Source of the DNA: Pseudooceanicola nanhaiensis
GTDB taxonomy: Bacteria; Pseudomonadota; Alphaproteobacteria; Rhodobacterales; Rhodobacteraceae
Direction of reading: 5' to 3'
DNA length: 64,000 bases
Assembly: GCF_020171315.1 (NCBI RefSeq)
Contig: NZ_JAIUZP010000001.1
Coordinates: forward strand, 124,001 to 188,000
How positions within the stretch are numbered: position 1 is the first letter of the stretch; each line of letters begins with the position of its first letter. The position numbers and the translations under genes are program-made. The notes beneath the pieces were generated by a model. That model searched no databases. It was not told the DNA's origin and worked only from the letters and a program-made list of their open reading frames with translations. Shown here in pieces: positions 9,562 to 16,937 of the stretch.

Positions 9562-10894
9562 TCGTCAGCCCCTCGACCAGCAGGGACGGCACGACGCGCG
9601 ACAGATGCGCCCGCGCGTCGTTCGCTGGCACGATCCGCTTGAGCATGTCGCGCAGGTTGCCGGCGATGGTGCATTCCTGCACCGGGAAGGCGATCTCGCC
9701 GTTCTCGACCCAGAAGCCCGAGGCACCGCGGGAATATTCGCCCGTGTTGGCGTTGATGGTGGAGCCGATCATCGAGGTCACCAGCAGCCCGGTACCCATC
9801 TGCTTGATCAGGTCCTCGCGGGTCACGCTGCCCTGGGTCAGTTCCACGTTCCACGTGCTGGGCGAGGGCGGGGCCGAGAGGCCGCGCGCCGCATTGCCCG
9901 TGGAGGTCAGGCCCAGCTTGCGTGCCGTGGCCAGATCGAGCGTCCAGCCGGTGAGGCGGCCGTTCTCGACGATGGTGCGCCGGGCGGTGGGCAGGCCCTC
10001 GGCATCGAAGGGGCGCGAGCCGGAGGTGCGCTTGCGCAGCGGGTCTTCCACCAGCGACAGGCTTTCGGGCAGGACGACCTCCCCGAGCGCATCGCGCAGG
10101 AAGGAGGCGCCGCGGGCGATGGCCTGTCCGTTCACCGCGCCCAGCAGATGCGCGATGAGCGAGCCTGCGATGCGCTCGTCATAGAGCACCGGGTAGCGGC
10201 CCGTGGCGGGACGGCGCGCGTTCAGCATGGCGGCGGCCCGTTCGCCGGCGCTGCGGCCGATGTCCTCGGGGCTGCGCAGGTCGGACTGGATCAGCCGCCC
10301 GTCGCCGTCACCGTCGCGCTGCATCCCCGCGCCTTCGCCCGCGATGGCCGAGCAGTAGAGCGAGCGCTGCGTGCGGCTGTAGCCCCCGGCGAACCCGTTG
10401 GTGGCGGCGATGAAAATCTCGGTCCGGCCATAGCCTGCGGAGGCGGTGTCGATCTTGGTGACGCCTGCGACGTCCATGGCGGCGGCCTCGGCCCGGGCGG
10501 CGTCTTCCTGAAGGGTTTCGGGTGCGGGCTCGGGCGCATCATCGGCCAGTTCGAGCCCCTCTGCATCGCGCCGGGCGGACAGCTGATCGGGATCGGCGAG
10601 GCCCACGTAGGGGTCTTCGGGCGCTTCCTTCGCCATGGCGACGGCGCGGGTGGCCATGGCCTCCAGCGTCTCGGGGCGCGTGTCCGAGGCCGAAACGCAG
10701 GCCTGGCGCTGGCCGATCATGACGCGCAGGCCGATCTCGGTGCCTTCCGAACGCTCCGCATGTTCCAGGGTTCCGCCACGCATGTCCACGGCGACCGATG
10801 TGCCGGAGCGCGCCATGGCGTCGGCGGCATCGGCACCAGCGGCCTTGGCAACGGAGAGGAGGGCCTGCGTGAGATCGGAGAGCGCTTGCGTCAT
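9548..10894 (-). CDS. pmbA: TldE/PmbA-type metalloprotease subunit
   Basis: A 448-residue protein of the TldD/PmbA (U62) family. TldD and TldE/PmbA form a heterodimeric protease in which TldD supplies the zinc site (HExxxH); this protein has no such motif, which fits the TldE partner. Family-typical phrases include GTEIGLRVMIGQRQACVSASD near residue 50, GRYPVLYDERIAGSLIAHLLGAV, and the C-terminal TGLLVTSMIGSTINANTGEYSRGASGFWVENGEI. Known roles are microcin B17 maturation and CcdA degradation in E. coli; the substrate here is unknown. ATG at 10894 has GAAAGGACC upstream. Confidence 0.92.
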   Translation of the reverse strand: MTQALSDLTQALLSVAKAAGADAADAMARSGTSVAVDMRGGTLEHAERSEGTEIGLRVMIGQRQACVSASDTRPETLEAMATRAVAMAKEAPEDPYVGLADPDQLSARRDAEGLELADDAPEPAPETLQEDAARAEAAAMDVAGVTKIDTASAGYGRTEIFIAATNGFAGGYSRTQRSLYCSAIAGEGAGMQRDGDGDGRLIQSDLRSPEDIGRSAGERAAAMLNARRPATGRYPVLYDERIAGSLIAHLLGAVNGQAIARGASFLRDALGEVVLPESLSLVEDPLRKRTSGSRPFDAEGLPTARRTIVENGRLTGWTLDLATARKLGLTSTGNAARGLSAPPSPSTWNVELTQGSVTREDLIKQMGTGLLVTSMIGSTINANTGEYSRGASGFWVENGEIAFPVQECTIAGNLRDMLKRIVPANDARAHLSRVVPSLLVEGLTIAGT

Positions 10895-11507
10895 GGGGGT
10901 CCTTTCGGCCTTGCGGCAATGATTTCCCCTACCGGATGCGCGGTGGACGGGCAAGGGAGGGGCGCCTGGCGGCGCTGCGTCGCCGGGGCGGTGCTGTGGG
11001 AGTGTGCCGTATGAGCGGGCAGGGGGGCGGGAGGGTGTCACTCGGTCTGCGTGCTGGATGGCTGGTGAATGCCCCGGCGCGCGCCTTGCCTCTAGGCGGT
11101 TCCAAAGCGCTGTCCCCTCTAAATGTCCCGCCTGGCCGATAGGCCGGGCAGCGCCGACCCGCCCCCATGGGGCGGCGCTATTGCGCCACCCCGCGGGCCG
11201 GCGCTGCCCTTCGTTGGGGCCGGATCGGGGTATGGAGGGCTTTGCCGTGCGCGCGAAAAGCAAGGCCGTGGCGCACCAACGTGAGCCGGAGAGATGCGCG
11301 TGAGCGGCATGCGCGGACACAGGCCAAACGACGTAGCGGCGAACCGTCAGACCCATCCGCGCCCTCTTTCCCCCGCAGCCCCCGCCCCGCAGTGCAGCGC
11401 TCTTGACCATCCGCGGTGTCCCCACATCCCCCTCGCCGCCGCTCCTCTGGACCCTACCTTCTCTCCAAGCTACCAAAGACCCGACCCGCAGCGCGAAGGA
11501 GGAGCAG
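10895..11507. other. 613-base intergenic region between divergent pmbA and SDR genes
   Basis: No open frame here looks like a real gene. It holds a GC-rich palindromic repeat (11122-11211) and should contain the promoters of both flanking genes. The last bases before the SDR start carry a strong GAAGGAGGAGCAG ribosome site. Confidence 0.6.
11122..11211. repeat. GC-rich palindromic repeat, family D copy 1
   Basis: Starts ATGTCCCGCCTGGCC, continues through GGCCGGGCAGCGCCGACC, CGCCCCCATGGGGCGGCG and TATTGCGCCACCCCGCGGG, and ends CGGCGCTGCCCT. The ends (GGGCAGCGCCG ... CGGCGCTGCCC) are inverted to each other, so the transcript could fold into one long hairpin. The same sequence recurs at 58688-58823 with an expanded middle. 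Confidence 0.8.
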
Positions 11508-12263
11508 ATGACGCAGTTCGAAGGCAAGGTCGTAATGATCACCGGCGCCAGCCGTGGCATTGGCGAGGCCGCCGCCCGGCTCTTTGCCGAGGCCGGTGCC
11601 AAGGTCGCCCTGCTGGCCCGCGGCCGGGACGAGATCGCCCGCATCGCCGGCGAGATCGGCCCCGATGCCATCGCCGTGCCCTGCGATATCTCGCGCTACT
11701 GGGAGGTCGAGGCGGCCGTGAATGCCTGCCTTCAGGCCTTCGGCAAACTCGACATCCTGATCAACAACGCGGGCGCGCTGAAACCCATCGCGCCGCTGAT
11801 CGAGGCCGACCCCGAGGAGTGGGGTCACGTCATCGACGTGAACACCAAGGGCGTCTTCAACGGCATGCGCGCGGCGATGCCGGTGATGCTGGCGCAGGGC
11901 GGCGGCACGGTGATCACCATCAGCTCCGGCGCAGCCCATCGCCCGCTGGAGGGCTGGAGCGCCTATTGCACCTCCAAGGCGGGAACCGCGATGTTGACCC
12001 GCGCGGCGCACCTCGAAAACGCGGACAAGGGCCTGCGGATCATGGGCCTGTCGCCCGGCACGGTGGCGACGCAGATGCAGCGCGACATCAAGGCCAGCGG
12101 CGTGAACCCGGTGAGCCAGCTCGACTGGGAGGATCACGTGCCCCCCGAATGGCCCGCCAAGACGCTGATGTGGATGTGCACCCCCGCCGCCGACGGCTAC
12201 CTCGGCGAGGAGATCAGCCTGCGGGAGGAGGAGATCCGCCGCACGGTGGGGCTTATCGCATGA
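11508..12263 (+). CDS. Short-chain dehydrogenase/reductase
   Basis: A 251-residue classical SDR: TGASRGIG at residues 12-19 (NAD(P) binding), NNAG at 86-89, catalytic S139/S140, and YCTSK with Y153 and K157. After the Rossmann start the residue at the end of strand 2 is R in LLARGRDE, compatible with NADP(H). The substrate cannot be read from sequence. GAAGGAGGAGCAG precedes the ATG at 11508. The last codon overlaps the next gene's start by 4 bases (ATGA), so SDR and crotonase are translated together and probably act in one pathway. Confidence 0.9.
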   Translation: MTQFEGKVVMITGASRGIGEAAARLFAEAGAKVALLARGRDEIARIAGEIGPDAIAVPCDISRYWEVEAAVNACLQAFGKLDILINNAGALKPIAPLIEADPEEWGHVIDVNTKGVFNGMRAAMPVMLAQGGGTVITISSGAAHRPLEGWSAYCTSKAGTAMLTRAAHLENADKGLRIMGLSPGTVATQMQRDIKASGVNPVSQLDWEDHVPPEWPAKTLMWMCTPAADGYLGEEISLREEEIRRTVGLIA

Positions 12264-12865
12264 TCCGTCTGGAGAAGGACGGCGGCTTCTGGATCGTCAC
12301 CATCGACCGGCCGGAGAAGGCGAACTCCCTCACCCGGGAGATGCTGGGCGACCTGGCCGAGATCGCAGAGGCCGCAGCCGAGGCACAGGTGCTGGTGATC
12401 ACTGGCGCGGGCAAGGTCTTCTCCGCCGGGGCCGATCTTGACGAGGCCCGCGCGGGTCTGGCGACCGATCCGGTCTGGGAACGGCTCTCGGGGGCGGTGG
12501 CGGCGCTGCCCGGCCTGACCATCGCGGCGCTGAATGGCACGCTGGCGGGCGGGGCGATGGGCATGGCGCTGGCCTGCGACCTGCGGCTCGCCGTGCCGGG
12601 GGCGAAGTTCTTCTATCCCGCGATCAAGCTCGGCTTCCTTCCGCAACCCTCGGATCCTCTGCGCATGGCGCAGCTGATCGGGCCGGCACGGACCAAGCTG
12701 ATCCTCATGGGCGCGCAGAAACTGACGGCGGAGGAGGCCTATGCCTTCGGGCTGATCGACCGGATCGTCGAGGGCGACGTGCTGGCGGCGGCACGGGAGA
12801 TCTCCACCGACGTGCTGGCCGCCGATCCGAAGGTCACGGCCGGGATCAAGGCCCTGTGCCGCTAA
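12260..12865 (+). CDS. Enoyl-CoA hydratase/isomerase (crotonase) family protein
   Basis: A short 201-residue crotonase-fold protein. The oxyanion-hole regions are present: FSAGADL at 54-60 and GTLAGGAMG at 93-101. By hand alignment to mitochondrial enoyl-CoA hydratase both catalytic glutamates are missing: the PEI(x)LG position reads PAIKLG and the second Glu position is Lys. A simple 2-enoyl-CoA hydratase is therefore unlikely; other crotonase reactions (isomerase, hydrolase, decarboxylase) or a non-CoA role are open. It is coupled to the upstream SDR, and its stop overlaps that of the convergent HNH gene. Confidence 0.85.
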   Translation: MIRLEKDGGFWIVTIDRPEKANSLTREMLGDLAEIAEAAAEAQVLVITGAGKVFSAGADLDEARAGLATDPVWERLSGAVAALPGLTIAALNGTLAGGAMGMALACDLRLAVPGAKFFYPAIKLGFLPQPSDPLRMAQLIGPARTKLILMGAQKLTAEEAYAFGLIDRIVEGDVLAAAREISTDVLAADPKVTAGIKALCR

Positions 12866-13173
12866 CGGCGTCCCCTCCGCGGGCCGGCCGTGCGGGCGTG
12901 GAACTCCGGCGGGCGCTTGGCGATCCAGCGCAGGAACCCCTGCAGGTCGGGATGGGCGCGCAGCGCCTCGGGCGTGTTCAGATCGCGGGCCAGCTCGGCC
13001 TCGGTGAAGGTCTTGTGGATCGTCGTGTGACAGATCTGGTGCAGCAGCACCTTGGGCCCGTGGGTGCCGCCCTTCAGCCGTGGCACGAGGTGATGCAGGC
13101 TCTGGCGGGCCTGCGGCGGAATGGGCCGCAGGCAGAGCGGGCAGATCGGGCTGGCGTCTTTGTCCTCCGTCAT
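12862..13173 (-). CDS. Small HNH endonuclease domain protein
   Basis: A 103-residue protein with one CPLC pair (residues 10-13), a HHLVPRLKGG segment and LLHQICHTTIHKTFTEAELA, which matches the compact HNH fold (HH, N/H and final H ligands). HNH proteins of this size are found widely in Rhodobacterales as orphan genes; targets unknown. No partner methylase or phage gene is nearby, so restriction is not supported. Stop codon overlaps the crotonase stop by 3 bases; the start is divergent from the flavoprotein gene with only 37 bases between. Confidence 0.8.
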   Translation of the reverse strand: MTEDKDASPICPLCLRPIPPQARQSLHHLVPRLKGGTHGPKVLLHQICHTTIHKTFTEAELARDLNTPEALRAHPDLQGFLRWIAKRPPEFHARTAGPRRGRR

Positions 13174-13210
13174 GGGGCTAATCTGGCCGAGGTGCGGGGA
13201 AAGGCAAGAC

Positions 13211-14371
13211 GTGGCTGAGATCTGGGTGATCGGCGCGGGCCCGGCGGGGCTGATGGCGGCAGAGGCCGCGGCGGGGCAGGGCCACCGGGTCGTGCTGGCC
13301 GAGGCCATGCCCTCGCCCGCGCGCAAGTTCCTGATGGCGGGCAAGTCGGGGCTGAACCTGACCAAGGACGAGCCCTTCGACCGGGTCCTCGCGGCCTATG
13401 GCGGGGCGGCCCCTGTGCTGCGCCCGATGCTGGAGGCCTTCGGCCCGCGCGACGTGCAGGACTGGGCCGAGGGGCTGGGGCAGAGGCTCTTCACCGGCTC
13501 CACCGGGCGGGTCTTCCCGGAGGCGATGAAGGCCTCGCCGCTGCTGCGGGCCTGGCTTGCGCGGCTCGACGGGCTGGGGGTGACGCTGCACCGGCGCTGG
13601 CGCTGGACCGGCTGGGGGGACAGCCCGCGCAGCCTTCGGTTCGACACGCCCGAGGGCCCGCGGGAGGTGACGCCCGATGCGGTGGTGCTGGCCTGCGGCG
13701 GGGCCAGCTGGGCGCGGCTCGGCTCCGACGGGGCCTGGGCGGAGTGGGTTGCGCCGGTGGCGCCCTTCCAGCCCGCGAACTGCGGGTTCCTCGTGGCGTG
13801 GTCCGAGAAGATGGCGCCCCAGTTCGGCCGCCCGGTGAAGGCCGTCGCCCTGCGGGCCGGGGACCGGGTGAGCCGCGGGGAATTCGTGATCTCGGCCCGG
13901 GGGGTCGAGGGCGGGGCGGTCTATGCCCTGGCCGACCGGCTGCGCGAGGGCGTGCCGCTGGTGCTGGACCTCGCGCCCGACCTGGCGCTCGAGGAGGTGC
14001 GGGCCCGACTGTCGCGCCGCAGACGCGGGGATTCGCTGGCCAGCCACCTGCGCAAGGCGTTGAAGTTCGACCCGGCGAAACGGGCGCTGCTGATGGAATG
14101 CGCCCGCCCCCTGCCGGAGGACGTGGCGGGTGCGATCAAGGCGCTGCCCCTGCCGCTGACAGGCCCGCGGCCCATGGACGAGGCGATCTCGGTCGCGGGC
14201 GGGCTGCGGTTTGCGGCGCTGGACGCGGACCTTGGCGTCGTGGAACGGCCGGGCGTCTTTGCCTGCGGCGAGATGCTGGACTGGGAGGCCCCGACGGGGG
14301 GCTACCTGCTGACCGCCTGCCTTGCGACCGGCCGCTGGGCCGGTCTGGCCGCGGCGCGCGCCTGCGCCTGA
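13211..14371 (+). CDS. HI0933/BaiN-like NAD(P)/FAD-dependent oxidoreductase (TIGR03862 type)
   Basis: A 386-residue flavoprotein. The N-terminus EIWVIGAGPAGLMAAEAAA is the FAD Rossmann motif; KFLMAGKSGLNLT follows near residue 40, then LACGGASWARLGSDG and the C-terminal GVFACGEMLDWEAPTGGYLLTACLATGRWAG FAD contact region. The physiological substrate is unknown; the family relates to BaiN-type flavoproteins. The GTG at 13211 is chosen because GGGAAAGGCAAGAC precedes it and the Rossmann strand begins 4 residues later; the frame is open further upstream over the HNH gene but without similarity. Several palindromic repeats follow its stop. Confidence 0.88.
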   Translation: MAEIWVIGAGPAGLMAAEAAAGQGHRVVLAEAMPSPARKFLMAGKSGLNLTKDEPFDRVLAAYGGAAPVLRPMLEAFGPRDVQDWAEGLGQRLFTGSTGRVFPEAMKASPLLRAWLARLDGLGVTLHRRWRWTGWGDSPRSLRFDTPEGPREVTPDAVVLACGGASWARLGSDGAWAEWVAPVAPFQPANCGFLVAWSEKMAPQFGRPVKAVALRAGDRVSRGEFVISARGVEGGAVYALADRLREGVPLVLDLAPDLALEEVRARLSRRRRGDSLASHLRKALKFDPAKRALLMECARPLPEDVAGAIKALPLPLTGPRPMDEAISVAGGLRFAALDADLGVVERPGVFACGEMLDWEAPTGGYLLTACLATGRWAGLAAARACA

Positions 14372-14380
14372 GGCGCTGTC

Positions 14381-14424
14381 CGGAAAATGCACATTTTCCG
14401 GTCCGTTTTCTTCGAAGAAAACGG
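14381..14424. repeat. Double-palindrome repeat, family B copy 1
   Basis: CGGAAAATGCACATTTTCCG (near-perfect palindrome, 14381-14400) followed after GT by CCGTTTTCTTC/GAAGAAAACGG (perfect palindrome, 14403-14424). It starts 9 bases after the flavoprotein stop. The reverse complement of this arrangement occurs at 30631-30674. Confidence 0.88.
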
Positions 14425-14464
14425 GCAAGGCCGAGAGGGTGTGCCTCGGGTTCGGCTAGGCGCG

Positions 14465-14511
14465 GAAAATTCTTCGAAGAATTTTCCCAAGAATTTTCGA
14501 AAATTCTTGGG
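14465..14511. repeat. Double-palindrome repeat, family A copy 2
   Basis: Base-for-base the same 47-base double palindrome as at 8650-8696. It lies between a family B and a family C element downstream of the flavoprotein gene. Confidence 0.9.
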
Positions 14512-14540
14512 TGGGGCCGAGGCCGTGCGCCTGGGGGGAT

Positions 14541-14643
14541 GCCGGCGGGGGGCTGTCTGCCCCCCGCCGCTGGCGCGGCCCCCCCGAGGATATTTCTGCA
14601 ACGAAAATGAAGGGCCCCGGCGCGTGATGCGGCGGGGCCTTTT
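14541..14643 (+). repeat. GGGGGGCTGTCTGCCCCCC / GAGGATATTT repeat, family C copy 1
   Basis: GGGGGGCTGTCTGCCCCCC hairpin, a short variable GC arm, CCCCCGAGGATATTTCTGC and then a hairpin GGCCCCGGCGC...GCGGCGGGGCC followed by TTTTT. The same order is found at 53061-53169, and shorter versions at 30510-30573 and 38691-38751. The last hairpin plus T-run looks like a working terminator for the flavoprotein gene. Confidence 0.88.
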
Positions 14644-14680
14644 TATGGGGGCGGTGCGTAGGCGGGGGCAGGCGGCTTTT

Positions 14681-15289
14681 TCAGGCGGCCTGGGCCGTCT
14701 TTTCCGAGGTGACAGCGCGTTTGTAGGCGGGACGGGCGCGCAGGCGGGCGGCATAGGCGGCCAGCGGCTCGGGCGGCTCCGGGAAGCGGGCGGCGGCGGC
14801 CCAGTTCAAGCAGTGCAGCGTCAGGATGTCGGGCACCGTCATTTCCTCGCCGGCGAGGTAGGGCTGATCCGCGAGCCGGGTGGCGAGGCTGGTGAGGTTC
14901 TTTTCGTACTCCCACCGCAGCGCGGGCTTGATGTCGGGCACCCGGCGCTCCTCGGGCAGGATGAAGGTGTGGCGTGCGGCGGTCCAGATCAGCGCCTCTA
15001 TCTCGTCGAGCACCTGGTGGGTCAGGGCGTCCTGCCGGGCGCGGGCCAGCGTGCCCGCCGGATGGGTCAGCCCGCCGTGACGGTCCGCGAGGAAAGTCAG
15101 GATGGCGACGGAATCGGTTACCGGCTCCCCGTCCACCAGCAGGATCGGCACCTTGCCGAGGGGCGAGAGCGCGCAGACCGCGGCGGAGCGCGGCTGTTCG
15201 ATCTGGCGGGTATAGGGCTGTTCCAGTTCCTCCAGCGCCCACAGGACGCGGAAGGTGCGGTTCATCGGGCTGCCGATCAGCGTGTACAT
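14681..15289 (-). CDS. Glutathione S-transferase family protein
   Basis: A 202-residue cytosolic GST. The N-terminal thioredoxin-fold domain has MYTLIGSPMNRTFRVLWALEEL (active Ser/Asn region), LGKVPILLVDGEPVTDSVAIL with the cis-Pro V-P and the D-S glutathione contact, followed by an all-helical C-terminal domain with EEMTVPDILTLHCLNWA. Substrate unknown; family members detoxify electrophiles or reduce disulfides. GGAGGACAGAC precedes the ATG at 15289. It stands alone, separated from holA by 93 bases. Confidence 0.9.
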   Translation of the reverse strand: MYTLIGSPMNRTFRVLWALEELEQPYTRQIEQPRSAAVCALSPLGKVPILLVDGEPVTDSVAILTFLADRHGGLTHPAGTLARARQDALTHQVLDEIEALIWTAARHTFILPEERRVPDIKPALRWEYEKNLTSLATRLADQPYLAGEEMTVPDILTLHCLNWAAAARFPEPPEPLAAYAARLRARPAYKRAVTSEKTAQAA

Positions 15290-15382
15290 GTCTGTCCTCC
15301 TCCTCGGGCGCAGCTCCTCCACCGGCCCATGGGCGCAGCAGAGCCGAAAAGCGGCAGCGCGTAAAGGGGAGGCGGATGTGCC

Positions 15383-16408
15383 CTAACGGCGCGCCAGCAT
15401 GGAGAGCCGGATCAGGGCGCGTTCCACGAGGGCCTGTTGCGGGGCGCTCTGCCCGGCGGAGCGCAGGGTGAGGTCGGTGTCCGTGAGCAGGGTGATCGCC
15501 TGTTCGAGGCGTTGGGCGTCCCAGCCCTGCGCCTGCCGCAGCACCTTGTCGCGGCGCGGCCCGAAGACCGGCGGGCGCAGCCGGCCGATGCCCTCCTGCG
15601 GGCCGCCGGGGGCGGAGGCGACGGTGTAGAGCGTACGGAAGTGGCGCATCGCCCCGATGCAGAGCGTGACCGGCGCCACGCCCTGCCCCTGCAGGCGGCG
15701 CAGCACCATGCCGAGGTCCTTGGCGCGGCCCTCGGCCACCACGTCGAGCGCATCGTCAAGGGCGGCCTCGATCGAGCGCGGGGCGACCTCGGCGATGTCC
15801 TGCGCGGTCACCGGCGTGTCGTCGCGGAACTTGTAGAGCGCGAGCTTCTCCAGCGTCTGGCGGAAGTCGCCGGGATCGAGCGTCTTGGCGAGGTCGGAGA
15901 GGTCGCGCAGCGCCTCGGGCGGCAGGGTCTTGAGGCCCGCGCGCTTCAGGTCGGCCTCGATCTCTTCCTGCGTGGGCGGGTTGTCGTAGATCGCGGCGCA
16001 ATAGGCCGAGCGGTGACCCTCGAAGGCCTTGCGGATCTTGGAGGTGGGCTTCAGCTGGCCGGCGGTGATCACGATCTGAGCATCGCCGGGGCGCCAGTCT
16101 TCCAGCGCGGTGAGGATCGCGGGGGCGGCGGTCTCGTTCGCCTCTTCCACGAAGGCCACGCGCGGGCCGGGGAAGAACCCCTGCGCCTTGATCGCGTCGA
16201 GCAGCTGCGCCGGGTCCTTGCGCAGGTCCGCGCCCTGCATCCGGGTCAGGCGCATCTCGGCCTCGCCCTCGGGGCCGATCAGGGCCGCGATCACCTCCTG
16301 CCGCTTCAGGGCCACGCGCATGGCGTCGGGCCCGTAGATCAGCAGGCCCGTGGCCTCGGGATCGGGCCGGGCGAAGTAGCGCGGGGCGTCGCGGGGCGAG
16401 AGCTTCAT
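15383..16408 (-). CDS. holA: DNA polymerase III delta subunit
   Basis: A 341-residue delta subunit of the clamp loader, which opens the beta clamp. Family signs are the N-terminal LLIYGPDAMRVALKRQEVI (degenerate P-loop region), the RVAFVEEANE and QIVITAGQLKPTSKIRKAFE strands, and the C-terminal collar helices with LRRLQGQGVAPVTLCIGAMRHFRTLY and WDAQRLEQAITLLTDTDLTLRSAGQ. It is 4 bases downstream of lptE and completes the leuS-lptE-holA operon that is widely conserved in proteobacteria. Confidence 0.95.
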   Translation of the reverse strand: MKLSPRDAPRYFARPDPEATGLLIYGPDAMRVALKRQEVIAALIGPEGEAEMRLTRMQGADLRKDPAQLLDAIKAQGFFPGPRVAFVEEANETAAPAILTALEDWRPGDAQIVITAGQLKPTSKIRKAFEGHRSAYCAAIYDNPPTQEEIEADLKRAGLKTLPPEALRDLSDLAKTLDPGDFRQTLEKLALYKFRDDTPVTAQDIAEVAPRSIEAALDDALDVVAEGRAKDLGMVLRRLQGQGVAPVTLCIGAMRHFRTLYTVASAPGGPQEGIGRLRPPVFGPRRDKVLRQAQGWDAQRLEQAITLLTDTDLTLRSAGQSAPQQALVERALIRLSMLARR

Positions 16409-16412
16409 CGGC

Positions 16413-16937
16413 TCAGACCGCCGAGGGGTCGGCAGGCAGATCGGGGGCGATGGCGTAGAGCCGGGTGGCGATCCGGTCGGCGAGGATGGTCATCAGCCGT
16501 TCGCGGGCGTCCATTGCGGCGGATTGCGTCGCCACGGTGGAGCCGGTGGCGGAATAGCCGGTGAAGCTGGAGACCTCGCCCGAGGTGATCACGTCGCCGG
16601 TGGCAACGGCGGTCAGGGTGAACATCGCCGCCCCGGTCACGTTGATCCGGGTCGCGATGTTCGAATCGGTGATCGCCATGCGTTCCTCGTCCACCCGCAG
16701 GGTGATCTGGAGGAAGTAATCCGGGTTGCCGGACCGGCCGAAGAGCGATTCCAGGTGGGTGACCACGTCATAGGCGTCGCCGTCCTGCGGAGCCTCGATC
16801 TGCATCCGGTTCACCAGCCGGGTGGCCCCGCCCTGCGGCGCATAGGCGGGGGTGAAGCCGCAGGCGGCGAGGCCGCCCACGGAAGCGCCCGCGGCTGCGA
16901 GCAGGGTCAGAAACCGGCGTCGGTCAGACAACGACAT
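16413..16937 (-). CDS. lptE: LPS assembly lipoprotein LptE
   Basis: A 174-residue outer membrane lipoprotein; with LptD it forms the translocon that puts LPS on the cell surface. The lipobox LAAC ends at C26, followed by [11 protein letters not shown], the usual LptE mature start. The leader [16 protein letters not shown] carries twin arginines followed by FL, resembling a Tat signal; this is common in alphaproteobacterial LptE leaders but Tat export is only inferred. It overlaps the leuS end by 14 bases. Confidence 0.92.
   Translation of the reverse strand: MSLSDRRRFLTLLAAAGASVGGLAACGFTPAYAPQGGATRLVNRMQIEAPQDGDAYDVVTHLESLFGRSGNPDYFLQITLRVDEERMAITDSNIATRINVTGAAMFTLTAVATGDVITSGEVSSFTGYSATGSTVATQSAAMDARERLMTILADRIATRLYAIAPDLPADPSAV

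Noticed and set aside
11294-12865. A single long fusion frame over the SDR and crotonase genes
   Set aside because: The upstream part of that frame reads the SDR DNA out of phase and has low-complexity sequence. The two genes have proper starts, an ATGA overlap and recognisable domains in their own frames.
12862-13173. HNH protein as part of a restriction-modification or homing system
   Set aside because: No methyltransferase, specificity subunit, intron or phage gene is nearby; the domain alone does not support such a system.
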